This document shows positions 1 to 5,261 of a stretch of DNA of 9,690 bases, piece by piece. The notes under the pieces are model-generated. The model ran no database searches. It was not told where the DNA came from and saw nothing but the letters and a program-made list of their open reading frames with translations. The DNA is from Chloroflexota bacterium (lineage in GTDB: Bacteria > Chloroflexota > Limnocylindria > Limnocylindrales > CSP1-4). The stretch covers positions 1 to 9,690 of the forward strand of contig JACQEH010000159.1 in the NCBI GenBank assembly GCA_016200675.1. The letters run 5' to 3'. Position 1 is the first letter of the stretch, and every line of letters starts with the position of its first letter. The position numbers and the translations under genes are program-made.

Positions 1-1
1 A

Positions 2-247
2 GGATGCGGCGGCGCGGCCGCGGCGCTCGACCCCGACCGGCTTCGGATCGCGATCGCCGGCCACCTGGTCTTCGACGGCCGCGCCGGCGGTCCGCAGCCC
101 TTCAACCGGGCGGCGGCTCGCGCCGCCATGACGGCGCCCGAGATCCTCATCCGCCTCGACCTGGGCCTCGGCGAAGGATTCGGCGAGGCCTTCGGCTGCG
201 ATCTGACCGAGGCGTACGTTCGCGAGAACTCGGAGTACACGACGTGA
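2..247 (+). CDS. argJ: ArgJ C-terminus, glutamate N-acetyltransferase (partial, 5' cut by window)
   Basis: This is the last 81 codons of an ArgJ-type ornithine/glutamate N-acetyltransferase, which moves the acetyl group from N-acetylornithine to glutamate in the cytoplasm and so closes the acetyl cycle of arginine synthesis. The frame is open from the window edge to TGA at 245-247. The translated tail carries features typical of the ArgJ family: a GHLVFDG stretch, a Gly-rich segment (LGLGEGFGEAFGCDLTEAY), and the ending YVRENSEYTT, which matches the usual family ending Y-V-x-I-N-x-(E/D)-Y-x-T. No catalytic Thr (the self-cleavage site) is visible because it lies upstream. Whether the enzyme is monofunctional or also uses acetyl-CoA cannot be told from this part. 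It precedes argB on the same strand, as in many argCJBD clusters, but with an unusually long 133-bp gap. Confidence 0.88.
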   Translation, partial: GCGGAAAALDPDRLRIAIAGHLVFDGRAGGPQPFNRAAARAAMTAPEILIRLDLGLGEGFGEAFGCDLTEAYVRENSEYTT

Positions 248-300
248 GGTCGCCAATGGGCCGGCCCGTCGCGGCGTTGGCGCCTGCGCGCGCTCACTCA

Positions 301-317
301 CGCACGTTTGACGTGCG
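301..317 (+). promoter_or_regulatory. 7-bp inverted repeat in the argJ-argB gap
   Basis: CGCACGT, a 3-base TTG spacer, then ACGTGCG form a perfect 7-bp inverted repeat. Weaker pairing continues outward (about 288-329). It could be a DNA operator or an RNA hairpin in the argB leader. It does not resemble the AT-rich ARG boxes of E. coli or Bacillus, so assignment to ArgR is not supported by sequence. TTGACG at 308-313 would fit a -35 element, but no TAnnnT follows at the right distance. Confidence 0.4.
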
Positions 318-328
318 CTCGTTCGCGT

Positions 329-352
329 GCTCGGCGCCGCCTTGCGCCGAGC
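329..352 (+). promoter_or_regulatory. 9-bp GC-rich hairpin in the argB leader
   Basis: GCTCGGCGC (329-337) and GCGCCGAGC (344-352) pair perfectly around a 6-base loop, giving a very stable stem that ends 28 bases before the argB ATG. No T-run follows, so it is not a standard intrinsic terminator. The sequence GCTCG also occurs at 316-320 and could compete for the 3' arm (CGAGC, 348-352), so two alternative folds are possible. The role is unknown. RNA processing, mRNA stability, attenuation or a REP-like element are all possible. Confidence 0.45.
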
Positions 353-380
353 TCGGCCGACCGGCGACGAGGGGGATCGG

Positions 381-1169
381 ATGAGCGAAAGCGTCGTCAT
401 CAAGCTGGGCGGGACCACCATCGCCGAGCAGGCCCAGGTCCTCGACGAGGTTGCGAGCCTCGCCCGTCGCCGGCCGGTCATCCTCGTCCACGGCGGCGGC
501 AAGCGCCTCACCGAGTGGCTCGAGCGGATGGGCGTCGTCTCCCAGTTCAAGGGCGGGCTCCGCATCACCGACGCGGCCTCGCTCGAGGTCGCGGCCGCGG
601 TGCTGCGAGGGGTCATCAACAGCGAGCTGGTGGCCGGGTTGCGGGCGCTGGGCGTCGATGCCGTCGGGCTCTCGGGCGTGGACGGCGGCCTGCTCATCGC
701 CGAGCGGATCGAGGACCTCGGCCTCGTCGCCCGGGTGGTCGGGCTCCGGCGCGACCTCCTCGATGCCCTCATGGTCGCCGGCCAGGTGCCCGTGGTCGCG
801 CCCCTCGCCCGCGACGAGCACGGCCTCGTCTGCAACGTCAACGCCGACGACGTGGCTGCCGGGATCGCGGCCGGGATCGGCGCCCGGCAGCTCGTCCTCA
901 TGACCGACGTCGACGGGGTCCGCGATGCCACCGGCCGGAAGCTCGACTCCCTGACGGCGGCCGAGGCCGAGACGCTCATCGCCGACGGCGTCATCGCCGG
1001 CGGCATGGTGCCCAAGGTCCGGGCGGCGCTCGGGGCGCTGGCCTGGGAGGGCACCGAGGCGATCATCGCCGACGGCGGCGCGCCCCGAGCCCTGTCGCGG
1101 GCCCTCGACGATCCGGCGTTCGGGACGCGCCTCACGACCTCGCGTTCGGCGCGGGCGGGCGCGGCATGA
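381..1169 (+). CDS. argB: Acetylglutamate kinase
   Basis: Cytoplasmic kinase of the amino acid kinase fold. It phosphorylates N-acetylglutamate with ATP, the second step of arginine synthesis. The 262-residue product shows KLGG near the start (residues 8-11), the VHGGGK nucleotide/phosphate loop (36-41), GLRITD followed by a SELV segment (59-84), NVNAD (152-156, substrate and Mg region), MTDVDGV (174-180) and GGMVPKV (207-213), all in family order. The ATG at 381 is chosen because GAGGGGG (369-375) lies five bases upstream and the protein then begins directly at the first beta strand. A GTG at 327 would add an unconvincing 18-residue Arg-rich leader that is antiparallel to the hairpin. The protein is of the short form (E. 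coli ArgB is 258 residues) and lacks the N-terminal helix that arginine-inhibited hexameric enzymes carry. The stop overlaps the argR start by ATGA. Confidence 0.95.
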   Translation: MSESVVIKLGGTTIAEQAQVLDEVASLARRRPVILVHGGGKRLTEWLERMGVVSQFKGGLRITDAASLEVAAAVLRGVINSELVAGLRALGVDAVGLSGVDGGLLIAERIEDLGLVARVVGLRRDLLDALMVAGQVPVVAPLARDEHGLVCNVNADDVAAGIAAGIGARQLVLMTDVDGVRDATGRKLDSLTAAEAETLIADGVIAGGMVPKVRAALGALAWEGTEAIIADGGAPRALSRALDDPAFGTRLTTSRSARAGAA

Positions 1170-1726
1170 GCGGACCACGAACCGCGACCGCGAGCCACGG
1201 CTTGAGCGGCCCGAACGGCCTGCCCGGCCTCGGCGCGAAACCCGATCGGCAGCGGGTGATCCTGGAAATCGTCGCCGGCGAGCCGATCGCCAGCCAGCAC
1301 GACCTCGCCGACCGGCTCGCCGGGCGCGGCTATGCCGTGACCCAGGCCACGATCTCGCGCGACATCGCCGAGCTCAGCCTGGCCAAGGCCTGGCGCGGGG
1401 ACCGCCACGTCTACGTCCTGGAGGCCGAGGCGGGCCGGCTCGCGGCCGGCTCCGATGAGCGTCTCGCCCGGATCCTTGCCGATATCCCGGTCCAGGTCGG
1501 ACGAAGCGGCCTGATCCTCGTCCTCACGGGCAGCCCCGGCACCGCCAGCGTCATCGCCCAGGCGATCGACGAGTCGACGCTCGCCGAGCAGGTCGGGACC
1601 GTGGCCGGCGACAACACGCTCCTCGTCCTCTTCGCGGACGAGCCTGCCCTCGGGCGCTGGCTCGACCGCTTCAGCGCACTGCAGTCGACCGTCGCCGCGG
1701 GCGCCGGAACGGAGGGTTCTCGATGA
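1166..1726 (+). CDS. argR: Arginine repressor ArgR
   Basis: Arginine-responsive transcription regulator of 186 residues that normally forms hexamers, represses arginine synthesis genes and may activate catabolic ones. Residues 27-75 form the winged helix-turn-helix, with QHDLADRL and the recognition helix QATISRDIAEL (60-70), a near-perfect family signature. Residues 112-170 form the oligomerisation and arginine-binding domain, with LTGSPGTASVIAQAID (120-135) and GTVAGDNTLLVL (144-155). E. coli has GDD where this protein has GDN (Asn150). The first 25 residues are a Gly/Pro-rich tail before the DNA-binding domain, making the protein longer than the usual 150-160. The ATG at 1166 is preferred because it overlaps the argB stop as ATGA; a TTG at 1202 or GTG at 1257 would shorten the tail. 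It has no good Shine-Dalgarno, which suits coupling to argB. The stop in turn overlaps the argG start. Confidence 0.95.
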   Translation: MSGPRTATASHGLSGPNGLPGLGAKPDRQRVILEIVAGEPIASQHDLADRLAGRGYAVTQATISRDIAELSLAKAWRGDRHVYVLEAEAGRLAAGSDERLARILADIPVQVGRSGLILVLTGSPGTASVIAQAIDESTLAEQVGTVAGDNTLLVLFADEPALGRWLDRFSALQSTVAAGAGTEGSR

Positions 1727-3009
1727 AGAAGGTCGTCCTCGCTTACTCCGGTGGCCTGGACACGTCCGTGGCCGTCGCCTGGCTCCGGGAGCAGTACGAC
1801 GCCGAGGTCGTGACCCTCACCGTCGACGTCGGCGGCGGCTCGCTCCGCCAGGGCGTGGAGCGGCGGGCGATGTCCGCAGGCGCGTCACGGGCCTATGTGG
1901 TGGATGCCCGGGAGCGCTTCGTGACCGACTTCGTCTGGCCGCACCTGCAGGCGAACGCCCTGTACCAGGGCGCCTACCCCCTGGCGACGGCCCTCGCCCG
2001 GCCGCTCATCGCCCAGCTCCTCGTGGAGGTCGCCCAGAAGGAGGGTGCCGACGCGGTCGCCCACGGCTGCACCGGCAAGGGCAACGACCAGGTCCGCTTC
2101 GACGTCGCCGTCCATGCCCTCGATCCGGGCCTCGAGGTGGTGGCCCCGATGCGGGTCGGGATGGGCCTGACCCGCGAGCAGGAGATCGACTACGCCGCCG
2201 AGCGCGGGATCGAGATCCCGATCACCAAGTCGTCCCCCTACTCCATCGACGTCAACCTCTGGGGTCGGTCCATCGAGACCGGCGTCCTCGAGGATCCCTG
2301 GGTCAGCCCGCCGGCCGACGTCTACGAATGGACGGTGGATCCGGGGCGCGCTCCCCAACCGGTCGAGGTCGTGATCGGCTTCGAGGGCGGCATCCCGGTC
2401 TCGCTCGACGGCGAGTTCCTCGCCCCGGTCGATCTCGTCGAGCGCCTCCATGTCCAGGGCGGAGCCCACGGCGTCGGCCGGGTCGACCACGTCGAGGATC
2501 GCCTGGTCGGGATCAAGAGCCGCGAGATCTACGAGGCGCCGGCAGCCACGATCCTCCACGCCGCCCACCGCGCCCTCGAGGGCCTGACCCTGTCCAAGGA
2601 CACCCTCCGCCTCAACCGGCTCGTCGCGGGCGAGCACGCCAAGCTGACCTACGACGGCCTGTGGTTCTCGGCCCTCCACCGCGACCTCCGGGGCTACGTG
2701 GCCTCGTCGCAGCGGGTCGTCTCGGGCGAGGTCCGGATGCGCCTCGACCACGGCAACGCGATCGTGGCCGGTCGGCGCTCCCCGCTCTCGCTGTACGACA
2801 GAAACCTCGCGACCTACGACGAGGGCGATGCCTTCGACCACGCGTCGGCAGTCGGCTTCATCGAGATCTTCGGCCTGCCGCTGCGCGTGGAGGCGGCCCG
2901 CCACGGCGCCGTCGGCAAGCATCACGGCGCGGCCTGGGCGTGGACGCCGCCGCTGCTGGAGGCGCTCCCGACGACGGTCGAGGATCCCGAAGGCGGGGCC
3001 ACCGGCTGA
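1723..3009 (+). CDS. argG: Argininosuccinate synthase
   Basis: Cytoplasmic ligase joining citrulline and aspartate with ATP to give argininosuccinate. The 428-residue class I protein starts with the ATP-pyrophosphatase loop AYSGGLDTS (residues 7-15), then YPLATALARPLIA (85-97), AHGCTGKGNDQVRF (113-126), KSSPYSIDVNLWGRSIETGVLEDPW (169-193), RLVGIKSREIYEAPAA (260-275) and GRRSPLSLYDRNLATYDEGDAFDH (350-373). The recognisable fold ends near residue 390. About 38 further residues form a low-conservation tail rich in Ala, His and Trp, making it somewhat longer than the usual 400. The ATG at 1723 follows GGAGGG (1711-1716) with a six-base spacer and overlaps the argR stop as ATGA, so it can be translated both by coupling and by its own ribosome site. 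argH, its pathway partner, is not next to it but lies 5.3 kb away on the other strand. Confidence 0.97.
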   Translation: MKKVVLAYSGGLDTSVAVAWLREQYDAEVVTLTVDVGGGSLRQGVERRAMSAGASRAYVVDARERFVTDFVWPHLQANALYQGAYPLATALARPLIAQLLVEVAQKEGADAVAHGCTGKGNDQVRFDVAVHALDPGLEVVAPMRVGMGLTREQEIDYAAERGIEIPITKSSPYSIDVNLWGRSIETGVLEDPWVSPPADVYEWTVDPGRAPQPVEVVIGFEGGIPVSLDGEFLAPVDLVERLHVQGGAHGVGRVDHVEDRLVGIKSREIYEAPAATILHAAHRALEGLTLSKDTLRLNRLVAGEHAKLTYDGLWFSALHRDLRGYVASSQRVVSGEVRMRLDHGNAIVAGRRSPLSLYDRNLATYDEGDAFDHASAVGFIEIFGLPLRVEAARHGAVGKHHGAAWAWTPPLLEALPTTVEDPEGGATG

Positions 3010-3017
3010 TCGCCGCC

Positions 3018-3095
3018 CGGATCGAGGGATCCGTGCCAGGCATGACCGATCGTCATCCGCCCGCCCGGCGGTGGGGGCTCGCTGCAAGCCGCCGG
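3018..3095 (+). terminator. Hairpin-rich region after argG, possible terminator
   Basis: The 114-bp gap after argG holds two stems. CGGATC (3018-3023) pairs with GATCCG (3028-3033) across a GAGG loop. CCGGCGG (3065-3071) pairs with CCGCCGG (3089-3095), with inner GGCT/AGCC pairing. Neither is followed by a T-run, so they would act as weak or non-canonical terminators or mRNA 3'-end stabilisers of the arg operon. This is an inference from position. Confidence 0.3.
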
Positions 3096-3110
3096 AGGGC
3101 CCATCGCGGG

Positions 3111-3116
3111 TAGGAT
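3111..3116 (+). promoter_or_regulatory. -10 element TAGGAT, likely leaderless start
   Basis: TAGGAT fits the TAnnnT -10 pattern and ends seven bases before the metallopeptidase ATG at 3124, so transcription would begin at or next to the start codon. No Shine-Dalgarno lies upstream of that ATG and no clear -35 is seen. The same geometry occurs before the LAL regulator gene, which supports the reading. Confidence 0.45.
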
Positions 3117-3123
3117 TCCCGGG

Positions 3124-3990
3124 ATGTCGTTCAATCCCGGCGCCAATCTCGATCCAGGACAGGTCACCGACGTCCGGAGCCGTCGCGGGACGGGCCTCGC
3201 CATCGGCGGCGGCGGGATCGGGCTCGTCCTGACACTCGTCTACGTCCTGCTCGGCGGCAACCCGGCGGACCTCAACGCGATCGGCAACCTCAACGGCCAG
3301 GCGATCGGGCCGGGCGACTCCACCCTCACCTCCGCCTGCAAGACGGGCGCCGATGCGAATGCGCGCGCCGACTGCCGGATCGTGGGCTACGTCAACAGCA
3401 TCCAGGCCTACTGGACGACGGCGCTTCCCGCCGTCGGTGCCACGTACGAGGACGCCACGACGGTCCTCTTCACCGACGGCGTCCCCACCGGCTGCGGTGA
3501 CGCCACCGCGGCGTCCGGCCCCTTCTACTGCCCCACGGACAAGCACGTCTACCTGGACCTCGGGTTCTTCGACCAGCTCCAGTCCCAGTTCGGAGCCAAG
3601 GGCGGGCCGTTCGCCGAGGCCTACGTCGTGGCCCACGAGTACGGCCATCACCTGCAGGACCTGACCGGGATCCTTGCCCGCCAGGACGGCGGAACGGGTG
3701 CTGCCAGCGCCTCGGTCCGGATCGAGCTGATGGCCGACTGCCTGGCCGGCGTGTGGAGCAACCACGCGGCCGAGACGGGATTCCTGGTGCCGCTCACGAA
3801 GACGGACATCGCCGAGGCCCTCGACGCAGCGTCCGCCGTGGGCGACGACCGTATCCAGCAGGAGACCCAGGGCCAGGTCCGCCCCGAGGCCTGGACCCAC
3901 GGTTCCGCGGCCCAGCGCCAGCGCTGGTTCACGAGCGGCTACCAGGCGGGCCGCTTCGACGCCTGCGACACCTTCTCCGGGACGCCCTGA
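3124..3990 (+). CDS. ypfJ: YpfJ-family membrane-anchored neutral zinc metallopeptidase
   Basis: A 288-residue protein of the putative neutral zinc metallopeptidase family (E. coli YpfJ; Pfam Zn_peptidase). It opens with SFNPGANLDPGQVTDVRSRRG and the Gly-rich GLAIGGGGIG run leading into one membrane segment (about residues 24-44), as in the family; the rest should lie outside the membrane. The zinc site is HEYGH (171-175), with Glu201 in ELMADCLAGVW as the probable third ligand. The family ending is also present: THGSAAQRQRWFTSGY (258-273) and FDACDTF (278-284). Six cysteines (72, 84, 124, 136, 206, 281) fit disulfides in an exported domain. The substrate is unknown for the family. The only plausible start is the ATG at 3124. 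It has no evident link to arginine synthesis, and its stop abuts the stop of add on the other strand. Confidence 0.92.
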   Translation: MSFNPGANLDPGQVTDVRSRRGTGLAIGGGGIGLVLTLVYVLLGGNPADLNAIGNLNGQAIGPGDSTLTSACKTGADANARADCRIVGYVNSIQAYWTTALPAVGATYEDATTVLFTDGVPTGCGDATAASGPFYCPTDKHVYLDLGFFDQLQSQFGAKGGPFAEAYVVAHEYGHHLQDLTGILARQDGGTGAASASVRIELMADCLAGVWSNHAAETGFLVPLTKTDIAEALDAASAVGDDRIQQETQGQVRPEAWTHGSAAQRQRWFTSGYQAGRFDACDTFSGTP

Positions 3991-5094
3991 TCAGCCGGCG
4001 GTGACCCTGCTTTCCGCGGCGCGGAGGTGGGCGTAGCCGGGCTTGACCACCTCGTTGATCAGCGCCAGGCGCTCGTCGAACGGGGCGAAGGCGGATTTCA
4101 AGGCGTTGATGGTCAGCCACTCCATCTCGCCCAGACCGATCCCGAAGGCCGCGTCGAGGGCCGCGAACTCCGACGACAGCGAGACGTTCGACATGAGGCG
4201 GTTGTCCGTGTTCAGAGTGACCCGGAAGCGGAGGCGCCGAAGGAGGTCGATCGGATGCTCGGCGACCGAGGCCGCCGCCCCGGAGTGGACGTTCGAGGTC
4301 GGGCACATCTCCAGGGGCACGCGGCGGTCCCGGACGAAGGCCGCCAGTCGCCCGAGGCGGATGGTCCCGTCCGGTTCGACGCCGATGTCGTCGACGATGC
4401 GGACGCCGTGCCCGAGGCGCTCCGCGCCGCAGAACTGGAGGGCCTCCCAGATCGAGGGCAGGCCGAACGACTCGCCGGCGTGGATCGTGATGTGGAAGTT
4501 CTCGTGGCGGATCCGGTCGAAGGCCTCGAGATGGCGGGTCGGCCGGTAGCCGGCCTCGGGACCGGCGATGTCGAAGCCGACGACGCCCGCATCCCGCCAG
4601 CGGATGGCCGCCTCGGCGACCTCGACGGATCGAGCGGCCTGGCGCATCGCCGTCACGAGGACCTTCATCGTGATCGGGCGGCCGGCCTCGGCCGCGCGGG
4701 CCGCGCCGATCCGGAAGCCCTCCAGGTTCGCCTCAATCACCTCGTCGAGGGTCAGGCCCCGCTCGGTCGAGAGCTCCGGGGCGTAGCGGACCTCGGCATA
4801 GACGACGCCGTCGGCGGCCAGGTCCTCGGCGCACTCGGCGGCCACGCGGACGACCGCATCGCGCTCCTGGAGCACGCCGACGGTGTGGACGAACGTCTCG
4901 AGGTAGAGCTCGAGGGACTTCCGGTCCGCCCCCCGGCGGATCCAGGCGGCGAGGTCGTCGGAATCGGTGGTCGGCAGGCCCCGGTAGCCGAACTCGGCGG
5001 CCAGGTCGACGATCGTCGCCGGGCGAAGGCCACCGTCGAGATGGTCGTGGAGGAGCGCCTTGGGGGCGCGTCGGATGACATCGAGCGGGAGCAC
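3991..5094 (-). CDS. add: Adenosine deaminase
   Basis: Cytoplasmic zinc hydrolase converting adenosine or deoxyadenosine to inosine or deoxyinosine in purine salvage. With the start used here the product has 367 residues, close to the mycobacterial enzyme, which it resembles along its length as far as I recall that sequence. Metal and catalytic residues are present: HDHLDGGLRP (His16, His18), HAGESFGLPS (His205, Glu208), GHG (His229), CPTSNV (264-269) and NTDN (Asp297). The Asn298 after the catalytic Asp replaces the Asp of the animal enzyme; I recall the mycobacterial protein having the same NTDN. The start is GTG at 5094-5092 because GGAGG lies six bases upstream and the family begins with LDxIRRAPKALLHDHLDG. 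An ATG at 5172 would add 26 unlike residues. It runs against the metallopeptidase gene and away from the LAL regulator gene. Confidence 0.94.
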   Translation of the reverse strand: MLPLDVIRRAPKALLHDHLDGGLRPATIVDLAAEFGYRGLPTTDSDDLAAWIRRGADRKSLELYLETFVHTVGVLQERDAVVRVAAECAEDLAADGVVYAEVRYAPELSTERGLTLDEVIEANLEGFRIGAARAAEAGRPITMKVLVTAMRQAARSVEVAEAAIRWRDAGVVGFDIAGPEAGYRPTRHLEAFDRIRHENFHITIHAGESFGLPSIWEALQFCGAERLGHGVRIVDDIGVEPDGTIRLGRLAAFVRDRRVPLEMCPTSNVHSGAAASVAEHPIDLLRRLRFRVTLNTDNRLMSNVSLSSEFAALDAAFGIGLGEMEWLTINALKSAFAPFDERLALINEVVKPGYAHLRAAESRVTAG

Positions 5095-5100
5095 CGGGAA

Positions 5101-5105
5101 CCTCC
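5101..5105 (-). promoter_or_regulatory. Ribosome binding site that sets the add start
   Basis: Read on the minus strand this is GGAGG, six bases before GTG at 5094. It lies inside the longer open frame starting at 5172, so it is the main reason for choosing the shorter GTG start. Confidence 0.6.
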
Positions 5106-5120
5106 ACGAGCCTTTGGCGA

Positions 5121-5126
5121 AGGGTA
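5121..5126 (-). promoter_or_regulatory. Possible -10 element of add
   Basis: The minus strand reads TACCCT, a TAnnnT match about 26 bases upstream of the GTG start of add. Transcription would begin just before the GGAGG site, leaving a short leader. No -35 match is seen at 16-18 bp. Confidence 0.3.
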
Positions 5127-5206
5127 GCGCGCTGCGATGACCGCGATGGCCCTCTGGACCGCCTCGAGCCACGGGATCGACTCGCGCCTCGAGCTATGAC
5201 GCGGCG

Positions 5207-5230
5207 CTCATCGGTCATTCGACCGATGAG
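5207..5230. promoter_or_regulatory. Perfect 10-bp inverted repeat, candidate operator
   Basis: CTCATCGGTC (5207-5216) and GACCGATGAG (5221-5230) are exact reverse complements around ATTC. The repeat lies in the divergent add/LAL region and covers the place where the -35 of the LAL promoter should be (about 5227-5232). This is the position expected for an operator, for instance for autoregulation by a LuxR-type dimer. It would not be transcribed if the leaderless start at 5262 is right, which argues against an RNA role. Confidence 0.5.
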
Positions 5231-5249
5231 TCGGCCTTGCGAGGCGCCG

Positions 5250-5255
5250 TACACT
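5250..5255 (+). promoter_or_regulatory. -10 element TACACT of the LAL regulator, likely leaderless
   Basis: TACACT ends six bases before ATG at 5262. The spacing implies transcription starting at or beside the start codon. No Shine-Dalgarno precedes this ATG. This favours 5262 over the upstream ATG at 5196, which would translate through the palindrome. Confidence 0.5.
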
Positions 5256-5261
5256 CCGGCG

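Noticed and set aside
301..317. Inverted repeat as a classical ARG box
   Set aside because: Known ARG boxes are AT-rich with TGAAT/ATTCA-like arms; this GC-rich repeat does not match, so ArgR binding is left open and not called.
308..1165. Upstream extension of the argR frame (to 472 residues) across argB
   Set aside because: It is an Arg/Gly/Pro-rich out-of-frame shadow of argB. The ATGA overlap at 1166 gives a normal ArgR.
1885..3900. 671-residue open frame on the minus strand across argG and the metallopeptidase gene
   Set aside because: It is antisense to two well-recognised genes, spans their gap, and its product (Asp/Gly/Arg/Val-rich) looks like the mirror of GC-rich coding DNA with no family motif.
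4027..5127. 366-residue plus-strand frame opposite add
   Set aside because: It is antisense to add, which has all its metal and catalytic motifs in order, and shows no recognisable domain.
5095..5172. ATG at 5172 as the add start
   Set aside because: The 26 added residues are unlike Add, and the GGAGG-GTG pair at 5105-5092 gives the usual family N-terminus.
5196..5261. ATG at 5196 as the LAL regulator start
   Set aside because: It would translate the palindrome and the -10 box, has no Shine-Dalgarno, and adds 22 residues before the region where family similarity begins.
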